Positions 7,232 through 15,270 of a stretch of 28,953 nucleotides of DNA are shown in pieces. Each line of letters begins with the position of its first letter. The stretch's first letter is position 1. Source of the DNA: Marvinbryantia sp. (GTDB taxonomy: Bacteria > Bacillota > Clostridia > Lachnospirales > Lachnospiraceae). Below the pieces are notes generated by a model. It did no database searches. It saw only the letters and a list, made by a program, of their open reading frames with translations, and was not told the origin of the DNA. Where the stretch lies: the NCBI GenBank assembly GCA_016297895.1, contig JAEDFS010000025.1, positions 1 to 28,953 on the forward strand, in the 5' to 3' direction. The position numbers and the translations under genes are program-made.

Positions 7232-8545
7232 TCATTGTTTCAGATAACTGTTGATGCTTCTCTGGAATATTTTTATGGTACTTTCAATACTCTTATTTTC
7301 CTCCATCATTTTGGAGATCTCATTGTCCGCCAGATTGATCACCTGTTCATATTTCTGAAAATGAGGTGCGATGATTCCATCCTCGATCACGGCTCCCAAA
7401 AGCCTGCTGTCTATGACCCGTTCTCCTTCATCCATGTCCTCCTGGATAATGGCCGCTGCTTCCTCAGACATGGTCACATCCTTTAAGACCGACACTCCCT
7501 GGGAATACCGGAAAATATCCATCTGCATTTCATTTTCGTACGTCAGCTGCTTTAAAAACTCCCAGGCAAGCTGTTCATGCTCTGTCCACCGGCTGATCCC
7601 GATCAGCAGTGCATCCACCTCTGAAGTATTGCCCCCTGAGCTTCCCGCCGGAAATGTGGTACAGTCCCACTGAAATCCCGTATATTTCTTTATTTTATAA
7701 GGATAGGTCTTATACGTCCGGTATTCCGCAAAGGTCAGCGGCATAAATGCCACCCTGCCGTTATTATAATCTTCCTGAGTGACCTTCTGTCCCTGATTCA
7801 GTTCATAGATCCGTCTTGTAAATCGGAGCGCATCGTAGACCTCATCACAGGCAAAATTTGCCCTGGCAAAATCGTCCGAAAACAACTGGGCACCGCTGGT
7901 ATGCACCACATTCAGCCAGTTGTAATTGTAGGTGCCGAACTGATCCAGAATCCCGTCTCCGTCCGTATCCCTGGTCACTTTCCGGCAGATCTCATACATA
8001 TCATTCCAGTTCCAGTCCTGTTCCGGCATCTCAATTCCCTCCTTTGCAAGAAGAGACTTGTTCACAAACAGCAGCGTAGGCACCACCTCATAGGGCAGGG
8101 CATACTGATGGCCGCTGTTCTTCCCGATATCCAGCGCAGTGGAAAAATACCTGGTCTCATCAAACTCCGGATCATTTTCCATATATTCGTCCAGATTCTT
8201 CATCACATCCAGGGAACAGTACTGATTAAAGTCGGTATCCAGAACCATAAATACATCGGGGATCTCCCCTTTTAAAAGCTTTCTGGCACACCATTCCGAA
8301 TAATCTTCCCTCAGGATTCCGCTGTCATAGTGAATGGTGACTCCCGGATGGCCCGCCTCAAAGGCATCGATTGCCTTGTCGATGACGACAAAGCAATTGG
8401 CGCTTTCCACATCCCAGTTGCTGCCCGTGAACATTCCGAGCTCCAGAACGATCTCTTTTTTCCTTCCTTTTGCTGCAATGACTGCTGATGCCCCCGCAAG
8501 GATCAGGAAAACCAGCAGTATCATGATCCGCTGTTTCTTTTTCAT
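7232..8545 (-). CDS. Family-1 extracellular solute-binding protein, last gene of the sugar-sensing operon
   Basis: A 437-residue protein resembling family-1 (MalE-like) sugar-binding proteins. An N-terminal hydrophobic segment at about residues 7-24, preceded by KKKQR and followed by KGRKK, lacks any Cys; it reads as a membrane anchor or signal peptide without a lipobox. The body has the family patterns IDAFEAGHPGVTIHYDS, GEIPDVFMVLDTDF, ALPYEVVPTLLFVNKSLL, WNDMYEICRKVT and WEFLKQLTY. The open frame extends nine codons upstream, but ATG at 8543-8545 is chosen because AGGAG lies 7 nt before it and it overlaps the response-regulator stop as ATGA. No permease or ATPase genes for it are adjacent, so it may be an accessory sensor or share a distant permease. 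Ligand unknown. Confidence 0.88.
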   Translation of the reverse strand: MKKKQRIMILLVFLILAGASAVIAAKGRKKEIVLELGMFTGSNWDVESANCFVVIDKAIDAFEAGHPGVTIHYDSGILREDYSEWCARKLLKGEIPDVFMVLDTDFNQYCSLDVMKNLDEYMENDPEFDETRYFSTALDIGKNSGHQYALPYEVVPTLLFVNKSLLAKEGIEMPEQDWNWNDMYEICRKVTRDTDGDGILDQFGTYNYNWLNVVHTSGAQLFSDDFARANFACDEVYDALRFTRRIYELNQGQKVTQEDYNNGRVAFMPLTFAEYRTYKTYPYKIKKYTGFQWDCTTFPAGSSGGNTSEVDALLIGISRWTEHEQLAWEFLKQLTYENEMQMDIFRYSQGVSVLKDVTMSEEAAAIIQEDMDEGERVIDSRLLGAVIEDGIIAPHFQKYEQVINLADNEISKMMEENKSIESTIKIFQRSINSYLKQ

Positions 8546-9228
8546 CCCGGTTCTCCTGTCTGTTCCTTCCACTTCTGGCTGACGCCGGTCTGGACAGCCC
8601 AGATCGCAAGCTGGGTACGATCACGAAGATCCAGCTTGTTCAGAATGGCGCTGAGGTAATTGCGCACGGTACCCTCAGAAAGCTTCAGGCGCTCTGCGAT
8701 CTCCTTGTTGCTGGCTCCCTTTTCCACCTCGGCAATGACCTTCCATTCTGTCTTCGTCAGATCCTCCGCATCCTTGATTCCCACCGGAATCGTATAATCC
8801 GCCCTGGCCATCTGAGAAAACAGCCGCACGACCTTTGTGGCAATATCCGGATTGATCATGGCTCTTCCGCTGTGGACTGTCACAATGGCGTTGACCAGTT
8901 CATCCATGGACACTCCTTTCAGCAGATAACCGCTTGCCCCAAACTTCAGGGCGTTGTACACATATTCATCATCGTCAAAAGTGGTGAGGATAATGATCTT
9001 AACCTCCGGGTAGTTTTCCTTGATAATTTTGGTACACTGAACCCCATCCATCTTGGGCATCCGGATATCCATAAGGATCACATCCGGTTTTTCCCTGCGC
9101 ACACACTGTACGACCTCCTGTCCGTTGGAAGCCACATCCGTCACCTGAATATCCTCTTTGCTGTCCAATACGATCTGCAGACTCTGACGGATCAGTTCCT
9201 GATCATCTGCCACCAATACTTTAATCAT
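8542..9228 (-). CDS. NarL/LuxR-type response regulator
   Basis: A 228-residue cytoplasmic transcription regulator. The receiver domain (about 1-120) has the acidic pair in VADDQEL, the phosphoacceptor D54 (VILMDIRMP), the Thr in ILTTF and K104 (YLLKG). The C-terminal LuxR-type helix-turn-helix (about 160-220) contains LTKTEWKVIAEVEKGASNKEIA and SEGTVRNYLSAILNKL. The ATG at 9226-9228 is chosen over an upstream in-frame codon because GGGGGG lies 6 nt before it and the receiver begins at once. It overlaps the kinase gene by 8 nt and the following binding-protein gene by ATGA, so all three are translationally coupled. The 16-bp palindrome at 15194-15209 is a possible target. Confidence 0.94.
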   Translation of the reverse strand: MIKVLVADDQELIRQSLQIVLDSKEDIQVTDVASNGQEVVQCVRREKPDVILMDIRMPKMDGVQCTKIIKENYPEVKIIILTTFDDDEYVYNALKFGASGYLLKGVSMDELVNAIVTVHSGRAMINPDIATKVVRLFSQMARADYTIPVGIKDAEDLTKTEWKVIAEVEKGASNKEIAERLKLSEGTVRNYLSAILNKLDLRDRTQLAIWAVQTGVSQKWKEQTGEPG

Positions 9229-10522
9229 AGTTTTCCCCCCATCGAATGGGAATTCTGGCATTTACGGTAAACCCGTTGCTTCCGTCAAAACTCACCGTTC
9301 CGCCCAGCATCCCGATTCTTTCTTTCATATGTTTTGTGCCAAATCCGTTCTTGATCTCCTTGCTTCCCACACCGTTATCCTTGATCTGCAGGCAGATATC
9401 CGCCCCCTCTTTCGTCATGGTGATCCAGATCTTTTCCGCCTTTCCGTGGCGGATTGCATTGGTGATTCCCTCCTGGATCACCCGGTAGATGGCATTCTCC
9501 TCATCCTCATCAAACTTTAAATTCTTCACCTGACAGTTAAAATACACTTTTGCACCGGACACCGCATTCATATCCGTCACCATTTTGGAAATAGCATAAT
9601 CCAGGCTGAACCGTTCCAGCGCATCCGGCCTGAGTTCGCTGACAGACCGCCGGATATCCTTAATCCCATCTCTGGTCACCCCGGAGATCACCTCCAGCTG
9701 CTTCTTTGTCATATCCGGTGCCACATCTATCGTGGCGATGCAGGCATCGATTCCTGCTGCGATTCCTGTCAGAGTGTGCCCCAGGGTATCATGGATCTCC
9801 CGGGCCAGACGGTTCCGTTCTCTTGTCTCCGCCATTTTTTCCGACATCACCGCATATTCCTGGATCTGCTCATTGACCTTTTCCAGCTCCTCATAGAGAG
9901 CATTTACTTCATCAATAGTACCTCTCTGGGTCACGATAAAGTCCACGCAGTACATGATAAACACTGCCATATTCAGAGAGATCAATACATTGTAGATTCC
10001 AAGAAGCGTCCTCTGAGCCGCCGCATCATAATAGGCAATATAAGATTCAATGGAATACAGACGATATCCCACTGAAAGCAGGCTGTAATCTGCCAGCATA
10101 ATACAGACGATTGCCAGAACCATTAAGGTAGTCTGAGCCTTCCGCTCCTTCACATAAGCCAGCATATTGGCAAACACCATGATCAGGATTCCGTTATAAT
10201 TGAAATTCAGCAGATATACGATCACGATGGCCAGCAGAAGCTCCCCCACCAGACAAGTGGTAATTGCCGTCATATTGGTTTTGAAAACTTTCTCTCTTAA
10301 TCCAAAGCCGACACAGAGCAGTGCCAGAAGAATGATGCAGGCCCACATTTTCCACCGGGGATCCCAGGGGATCGCCGTCACACCGCTCAAAAATTCTCTG
10401 GCATCATAATTTCTGCAGATCAGCATCGTCGTCGCACTGATAAATCCGCTGATCGCAGTCACGGTAAAAATGTTCAGAATCAGAAGCCCCACCTGAAATA
10501 TCCGAATTCGTTTTCCTTTCAT
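9221..10522 (-). CDS. Membrane sensor histidine kinase (HisKA_3 type)
   Basis: A 433-residue kinase partner of the NarL-type regulator. About six hydrophobic segments occupy residues 11-200, with only short extracytoplasmic stretches (for example about 34-58), so there is no sizeable external sensor domain. A coiled-coil-like stretch (about 201-235) leads to the phosphoacceptor region RNRLAREIHDTLGH with H244. The HATPase_c domain has N355 (EGITNAIRHG), the DNG box at D382 and GFGTKHMKERI. Start ATG at 10520-10522 follows AGGAGG by 6 nt. It lies 15 nt after a binding-protein gene. Because the kinase lacks an external domain, that binding protein is a plausible ligand-sensing partner; this is inference from context. 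Confidence 0.93.
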   Translation of the reverse strand: MKGKRIRIFQVGLLILNIFTVTAISGFISATTMLICRNYDAREFLSGVTAIPWDPRWKMWACIILLALLCVGFGLREKVFKTNMTAITTCLVGELLLAIVIVYLLNFNYNGILIMVFANMLAYVKERKAQTTLMVLAIVCIMLADYSLLSVGYRLYSIESYIAYYDAAAQRTLLGIYNVLISLNMAVFIMYCVDFIVTQRGTIDEVNALYEELEKVNEQIQEYAVMSEKMAETRERNRLAREIHDTLGHTLTGIAAGIDACIATIDVAPDMTKKQLEVISGVTRDGIKDIRRSVSELRPDALERFSLDYAISKMVTDMNAVSGAKVYFNCQVKNLKFDEDEENAIYRVIQEGITNAIRHGKAEKIWITMTKEGADICLQIKDNGVGSKEIKNGFGTKHMKERIGMLGGTVSFDGSNGFTVNARIPIRWGENYD

Positions 10523-10537
10523 GTATGCCTCCTGTCC

Positions 10538-11503
10538 TCACTGCCACCCGTTGATCTCATATTCATTCAGATTCTCCCGGCTGATCAGGCTGCTGGGCAG
10601 ACTGATGTATTTGGCTACCTCTTCACCTTCCAGATACGCATAGGCCGTCTCTCCCGCTGTCCTTCCAAGAGACCTGGGACTCTGACAGCTGGTTCCCGTC
10701 ACGAAGCCCATCTCCAGCATCGCTTTAAAATCCGGCGATCCGTCAATTCCGTAGATCAGCACATTTTCATCCTTTTTGTATTGCTGCAGGCTGGACAATC
10801 CCCCGAGAGCAGAGGGATCATTTCCGCCAAAAAGCACATCAAACTCCCTGTCCTCTTTCAGAAATCCTGCGATCACTTCCGCCGACACCTCCAGTTCCCC
10901 TGCACCTGCCTGCTGAAAGATTACTTCATATTCTTCTCTTCCTTCAATAGTATCCAGAAAACCCTGTACCCGGTCTGTAATGGAAGTCTGAATGGGATTA
11001 TCGAGAATGACGATCCTGGCGGAGTCCAGCCGTTTCATCATATCCTCTGCACACACCTGACCTGCCTGGTAATTATCCGTCTCAATACAGGACACCACCG
11101 CATCCTGATCCTTCAGTCTGGTATCAATATTAATAATCGGAACGCCTCGTTCCCTGCATGCATCCACCGCCGGCTGCACTGCCTCCCAGTCCACCGGATT
11201 GATGAACAAAAGCTCGATTCCCTCATCCAGCATCTCCAGAATCTGCTCATTCTGCTTTTCCTGATTCTGCAGCGGATCCCTGGTGATAAGAATATCCCCG
11301 TTCTCCTCCACCACTTCCTCCAGTGATTCATGAAGAACATCAAAAAACGGATTGTTTCTTGTCATATAAGTGGAACCGAACAAACGGGGCTCCCGCTCTG
11401 TCTGGGAAACCGCTCCCGGAAGAACCGTTGTCAGGGTCCATCCGGCCGCAGCCACTGACACTGCCCCTGCCGCAATTCCTGCCGCTATCTTTTTCTTATT
11501 CAT
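10538..11503 (-). CDS. RbsB-like sugar-binding protein, probable sensor partner of the histidine kinase
   Basis: A 321-residue Peripla_BP_4 (RbsB family) protein. It is paralogous to the importer binding protein at 14157-15086: both share NPFF, EENGD, NPVD, an FGGNDP-x-ALG block, a YG-x-DGSPD block and a C-terminal GWQ. The N-terminus (about residues 5-33) is hydrophobic and Ala/Gly-rich with no Cys, so it is probably anchored by an uncleaved segment or released by signal peptidase I. Start ATG at 11501-11503 follows GGGAG by 6 nt. It is first of four genes (binding protein, kinase, regulator, family-1 binding protein). It lies behind the terminator of the importer operon with no clear promoter of its own. 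The ligand is presumably the monosaccharide imported by the neighbouring system. Confidence 0.9.
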   Translation of the reverse strand: MNKKKIAAGIAAGAVSVAAAGWTLTTVLPGAVSQTEREPRLFGSTYMTRNNPFFDVLHESLEEVVEENGDILITRDPLQNQEKQNEQILEMLDEGIELLFINPVDWEAVQPAVDACRERGVPIINIDTRLKDQDAVVSCIETDNYQAGQVCAEDMMKRLDSARIVILDNPIQTSITDRVQGFLDTIEGREEYEVIFQQAGAGELEVSAEVIAGFLKEDREFDVLFGGNDPSALGGLSSLQQYKKDENVLIYGIDGSPDFKAMLEMGFVTGTSCQSPRSLGRTAGETAYAYLEGEEVAKYISLPSSLISRENLNEYEINGWQ

Positions 11504-11550
11504 GTCATGCTCCCGCCAAACAATGTATGTATTTTGCTTTCTGAATCCGG

Positions 11551-11578
11551 AAAAAGCCGCCCGGAAAATCCGGACGGC
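11551..11578 (-). terminator. Terminator between the sugar importer and the sensor genes
   Basis: On the minus strand a 10-bp GC-rich stem (GCCGTCCGGA with TCCGGGCGGC, one G-T pair) has a 3-nt loop and is followed by TTTTT. It lies about 18 nt after the permease stop codon. Confidence 0.85.
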
Positions 11579-11595
11579 TTGAAAGCTCCGTGTTA

Positions 11596-12558
11596 TCAGC
11601 CTTTTCTGTTTCTCAGATAATCGGTAAATACAGCCAGAAGGATTACCACACCTTTGATGCAGTACTGCCAGGATGTATTGACATTCATCAGGTTCAGACC
11701 ATTGTTCAGAACACCGATAATGATCGCACCGATGATCATACCGCCGATCTTACCGGAACCACCTGCCATGGAGGTACCGCCTACTACTACTGCTGCGATG
11801 GCATCCATTTCAGCACCCTCACCTGCTGTAGGCTGTCCGGAATACATACGGGATGCCCATACCACACCTGCCAGACCTGCCATCAGTCCGGAATAGGTAT
11901 GTACCAGGAATTTTACCTTACCGGAATCAATACCGGAAAAAGTCGCTGCCTGTGCATTACCGCCCACTGCATAGATATGACGGCCAAGCTGAGTCTTATT
12001 GATAATAATTGCCGTAACGATCAGAACGATCACCATAAGGATAACCGGTACCGGAACAGGTCCCACATAACCGGCTCCGAGGAACTGCCACTCGTCATTT
12101 ACCACACGAACGGGAGAACCGCCGGTGTATACCTGTGCCAGACCTTTGGAGATATTCATGGAAGCCAGAGTTACGATGAACGGCGGGATCGTGGTCTTTG
12201 CAATCCAGATACCGTTGAACATACCAACTACCACACCGATCAGAATACCGATCAGGAATGCAATCGGAATCGGAAGTCCGTAACGGGATACACAACCTGC
12301 CGCAAAACATCCGGACAATGCGATGACCATACCAACGGACAAGTCGATTCCGCCCAGAATGATAACCATCAGCATACCGCAGGCCAGGAACATGTTGGGT
12401 GCGATCTGACGAAGCACGTTAAAAATGTTTCTTGATGTAAGGAATACTCCGCTGGTCTTGGGGAATACTGCCAGGAACAGGCAGATCGCAAGCAGCGCAA
12501 CTAAGATTCCCAGATTTTCTTTTACATACTGTTTGATATTTTTCTGAAGTCTTGACAT
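11596..12558 (-). CDS. Monosaccharide ABC transporter permease (RbsC/MglC family)
   Basis: A 320-residue membrane permease of the BPD_transp_2 family, with about eight to ten hydrophobic segments. Diagnostic stretches are GGIDLSVGMVIALSG, ASMNISKGLAQVYTGG, GRHIYAVGGNAQAA (the ATPase-contact loop) and GGTSMAGGSGKIGG. Start ATG at 12556-12558 follows GAGGAGG by about 8 nt. It forms the channel with the double ATPase encoded 18 nt upstream. The sugar (ribose, galactose or another) cannot be told from the permease. Confidence 0.93.
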   Translation of the reverse strand: MSRLQKNIKQYVKENLGILVALLAICLFLAVFPKTSGVFLTSRNIFNVLRQIAPNMFLACGMLMVIILGGIDLSVGMVIALSGCFAAGCVSRYGLPIPIAFLIGILIGVVVGMFNGIWIAKTTIPPFIVTLASMNISKGLAQVYTGGSPVRVVNDEWQFLGAGYVGPVPVPVILMVIVLIVTAIIINKTQLGRHIYAVGGNAQAATFSGIDSGKVKFLVHTYSGLMAGLAGVVWASRMYSGQPTAGEGAEMDAIAAVVVGGTSMAGGSGKIGGMIIGAIIIGVLNNGLNLMNVNTSWQYCIKGVVILLAVFTDYLRNRKG

Positions 12559-12576
12559 TCGTTTCTCCTCCTCTGA

Positions 12577-14064
12577 TTAGTTAGCTGCCAGCTGCATGAT
12601 ATTTTCCTGAGTCACTTCCTCAGAATGACTGAAACATCCGGTCACTTTTCCTTCACGCATGACGTAGATCCGGTCACTCATATTCAGAATTTCCGGCAGC
12701 TCTGACGAAATCATGATAATCGACATTCCCTGCTTGGCCAGCTCATTCATAATAGAATAAATCTCAGCCTTGGCACCTACATCCACACCTCGGGTCGGCT
12801 CATCCAGAATGAGGATCTTTGGTGCAGTGGCCAGCCATCTTCCGATCATAACCTTCTGCTGATTTCCGCCGGACAGATTGCCGATCTTCTGCTCCTGAGT
12901 CGGAGTCTTTGTTGCCATCATATCAATATATTTCTGTGTGATCTCTTCTTCTTTATCCAGATCCACCCGGATTCCCTTTATAAACTGGTTCAGCACTTCG
13001 ATAGTGGAATTGAAACGTACACTCTGCACTTTATAAAGTCCTTCCAGCTTTCTGTCTTCCGGAACCAGTGCAATTCCACACTTCATGGCATCCACCGGAC
13101 TCTTGATGTTCACCTTCTGTCCGTCCACATAAGTGTCTCCCGATGCCTCCTTGGCAAGTCCAAAGATTGCCTTCATCGTCTCGCTTCGTCCGGCTCCTAC
13201 CAGTCCTGCAAAACCAACGATCTCGCCTTTATGTACCTCAAAGCTTGCTCCCTTTGCCATCTTGCCGTCAGAAATATTATCGCACCTGAGAACTACCTCT
13301 GTTTCTTTATCAAGGAAATCTCTGGTATAGTAGTTGGTCAGCTCACGGCCTACCATCATGGCAATCAGCTTGTCCTTATTGGTCTCTTTTACCACTTCGG
13401 TTCCTACATAAGTACCGTCACGCATAACAGTGACGCGGTCACAGATCTGTTCCAGTTCACTCATTTTATGAGAGATATAAATGATTCCTACTCCCTTTGC
13501 AGTAAGGGTACGCATGGTTTCAAATAAGAAACTTACTTCCTTATCAGATATGGAAGAGGTCGGTTCATCCATAACCAGGATCCTGGAATTGAAGGAAATT
13601 GCCTTGATAATTTCCACCATCTGCTGCTGAGCGATCGTCAGATCCTTGATCAGTGTATCTGAAGTAAAGTTCAGTCCATATGCATCCAGAAGCTCCTGGG
13701 CATCCTTTTCCATCTTCACATGGTTGACCCATTTTCCGCCCGGCTCTCTGCCAAGGAAAATATTCTCTGCCACCGTCATATGGGGCACGAGAACCAGCTC
13801 CTGGTGGATGATGGCAATTCCGTTTTCATGAGACGCATTGACACTGTCAATAGTTACTTTTTTCCCTTCAATATAGATCTCGCCTTCCTCAGCAATATAG
13901 ATTCCGCCCAGTACCTTGATCAGAGTGGACTTTCCCGCACCGTTTTCTCCCAGCAGAGCGTGCACTTCGCCTGCACGAAGTTCAAAATCTACTGCCTGCA
14001 GTGCTTTTACCCCAGGAAAGGATTTATGTATGTTTTTCATTTGAAGCAATACGTGTTCACTCAT
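12577..14064 (-). CDS. Monosaccharide ABC transporter double ATP-binding protein (RbsA/MglA family)
   Basis: A 495-residue protein with two fused ABC domains, the normal length for RbsA/MglA. The first domain has Walker A GENGAGKST near residue 39, the signature region LTIAQQQMVEIIKAI and Walker B ILVMDEPTSS. The second has the expected degenerate Walker A GLVGAGRSE, a canonical signature LSGGNQQKVMIGRWL and Walker B ILILDEPTRGVD. It drives uptake through the permease. It starts 92 nt after the binding-protein gene, behind a strong hairpin, which should lower its expression compared with that gene. Confidence 0.95.
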   Translation of the reverse strand: MSEHVLLQMKNIHKSFPGVKALQAVDFELRAGEVHALLGENGAGKSTLIKVLGGIYIAEEGEIYIEGKKVTIDSVNASHENGIAIIHQELVLVPHMTVAENIFLGREPGGKWVNHVKMEKDAQELLDAYGLNFTSDTLIKDLTIAQQQMVEIIKAISFNSRILVMDEPTSSISDKEVSFLFETMRTLTAKGVGIIYISHKMSELEQICDRVTVMRDGTYVGTEVVKETNKDKLIAMMVGRELTNYYTRDFLDKETEVVLRCDNISDGKMAKGASFEVHKGEIVGFAGLVGAGRSETMKAIFGLAKEASGDTYVDGQKVNIKSPVDAMKCGIALVPEDRKLEGLYKVQSVRFNSTIEVLNQFIKGIRVDLDKEEEITQKYIDMMATKTPTQEQKIGNLSGGNQQKVMIGRWLATAPKILILDEPTRGVDVGAKAEIYSIMNELAKQGMSIIMISSELPEILNMSDRIYVMREGKVTGCFSHSEEVTQENIMQLAAN

Positions 14065-14104
14065 AAGCTCACCTGCCTGTTTTCAAAAATCTCACTGTAA
14101 CGCC

Positions 14105-14143
14105 AAAAAAATGTGCCAGCTCCCCTTTCGGGGAGCATGGCAC
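14105..14143 (-). terminator. Strong hairpin with T run between the binding-protein and ATPase genes
   Basis: On the minus strand GTGCCA-T-GCTCCCC pairs with GGGGAGC-TGGCAC (13 bp, one bulge) around a GAAA tetraloop and is followed by a run of seven T. It looks like a full intrinsic terminator, but it lies inside an importer operon, so partial termination is likely. Confidence 0.85.
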
Positions 14144-14156
14144 CATTAGAACCTAA

Positions 14157-15086
14157 TTACTGCCATCCGTCTGTGCCGTAATCTGCTACGTTTTCTGCTG
14201 TGATCAGGAATGTCTCAACCGGGTATCTTTCATCAACTTCTTCGCCGTTGAGATATTTGTACATAATATCAACTGCTGTTTCAGCGATGGTTACAGGAGA
14301 CTGTGCGCCGGTACCAGCGATCAGAGAACCTTCTTTAGCCAGCTCAGCCTTGATATCCGGAGAACCGTCAACGCCGTAGATCAGAAGTTCTTCAAAGCCC
14401 TGTCCCTTAGCTGCTGCCAGAGCACCAAGAGCTGTCGGGTCGTTTCCGCCGAAGATAGCAACTACATCCGGGTTTGCTGTCAGTAAGTCTTCTGCCAGAC
14501 CCTGAGCTACCTGAAGATTTCCTTTTGCATCCTGCTGTCCAACGATCTCAAATCCCTTGCCGTCGATGGCATCCAGGAATCCGTTGGTTCTGTCTGTTAC
14601 AGACTGCATGGTCGGGGAATCAAGAACGATGATCTTGCCGCCGTCCGGGCATCTCTTAACCAGGTCTTCTCCACAGACTTTACCGGCATTGTAGTTATCA
14701 GATCCTGCATAGGATACAAGATAAGACATATCAGCAACTTCTGTATCAAATCCAACGATGGGGATACCGGCTTCTTTTAACTGATCCAGTGCGGGAAGGA
14801 TACCTTCTGCGTCAACCGGGTTCATGAACATACCGTCGATGTTCTGAACGATGAGGTCTTCTACCATGGGGATCTGTTTTGTAACGTCATTACCCGGGTC
14901 AACTGCGATCAGTTCGTCGCCGTTTTCCTCAACCATTTCTCTCATTCTGTTCTCGATGGTAACGAAGAATGGGTTTGTTCCGTCCATACATGTGTAACCC
15001 AGCTTCAGTCCCTCTGCAGATACTGCGGAAGATGCCATAGCAGCTACTGCTGCGCAAACAACTGCGCTCATCAATTTTTTGTTCAT
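14157..15086 (-). CDS. Monosaccharide ABC transporter substrate-binding protein (RbsB family)
   Basis: A 309-residue extracytoplasmic binding protein of the Peripla_BP_4 family. Residues 1-24 are an Ala-rich signal sequence with a Cys at 11 but no canonical lipobox; a signal peptidase I type site before EGLKLGY is likely. The mature part has GYTCMDGTNPFF, a ligand-contact region around NPVDAEG, FDTEVADMSYLVSYAGSDN, DRTNGFLDAI, FGGNDPTALGALAAAK and GVDGSPD. It heads the importer operon (then ATPase and permease) behind a good promoter and a candidate operator. AGGAGG lies 8 nt before the ATG. The sugar is unknown; ribose, galactose and xylose are possible for this family. Confidence 0.92.
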   Translation of the reverse strand: MNKKLMSAVVCAAVAAMASSAVSAEGLKLGYTCMDGTNPFFVTIENRMREMVEENGDELIAVDPGNDVTKQIPMVEDLIVQNIDGMFMNPVDAEGILPALDQLKEAGIPIVGFDTEVADMSYLVSYAGSDNYNAGKVCGEDLVKRCPDGGKIIVLDSPTMQSVTDRTNGFLDAIDGKGFEIVGQQDAKGNLQVAQGLAEDLLTANPDVVAIFGGNDPTALGALAAAKGQGFEELLIYGVDGSPDIKAELAKEGSLIAGTGAQSPVTIAETAVDIMYKYLNGEEVDERYPVETFLITAENVADYGTDGWQ

Positions 15087-15109
15087 AAGTAAAACCCTCC
15101 TTTTATTTT

Positions 15110-15129
15110 AGTGCCATCTCTTTAGCACT
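15110..15129 (-). repeat. Small inverted repeat in the importer leader
   Basis: AGTGC at 15110-15114 and GCACT at 15125-15129 form an inverted repeat just downstream of the predicted transcription start and about 25 nt before the first gene. It could be a leader stem or a repressor site. Confidence 0.35.
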
Positions 15130-15142
15130 TTTGTATAAAAAC

Positions 15143-15170
15143 ATTTTATCACAATTTTCTTTTTTGTAAA
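15143..15170 (-). promoter_or_regulatory. Promoter of the monosaccharide importer operon
   Basis: On the minus strand TTTACA (15165-15170) precedes TAAAAT (15143-15148) by 16 bp. TGA immediately before the -10 hexamer also fits an extended -10. It lies about 57 nt before the binding-protein start. Confidence 0.7.
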
Positions 15171-15193
15171 GATGCACAATGTAATTTTTTTAA

Positions 15194-15209
15194 TATGACA
15201 TTTGTCATA
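15194..15209. promoter_or_regulatory. 16-bp palindromic operator candidate upstream of the importer promoter
   Basis: TATGACA-TT-TGTCATA has perfect 7-bp arms. Its centre lies about 66 bp upstream of the predicted transcription start, a usual spot for an activator of the NarL/FixJ class. Binding by the regulator encoded at 8542-9228 is inferred, not shown. Confidence 0.5.
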
Positions 15210-15218
15210 AATTCTGCC

Positions 15219-15250
15219 AAAAAAATGAGGGAAGTCACAGACTTCCCTCA
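15219..15250 (-). terminator. Terminator of proS
   Basis: On the minus strand a perfect 11-bp stem TGAGGGAAGTC/GACTTCCCTCA with a 3-nt loop is followed by seven T. It lies about 20 nt after the proS stop. Confidence 0.93.
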
Positions 15251-15270
15251 CACTTCTGACGATTTCTGTT

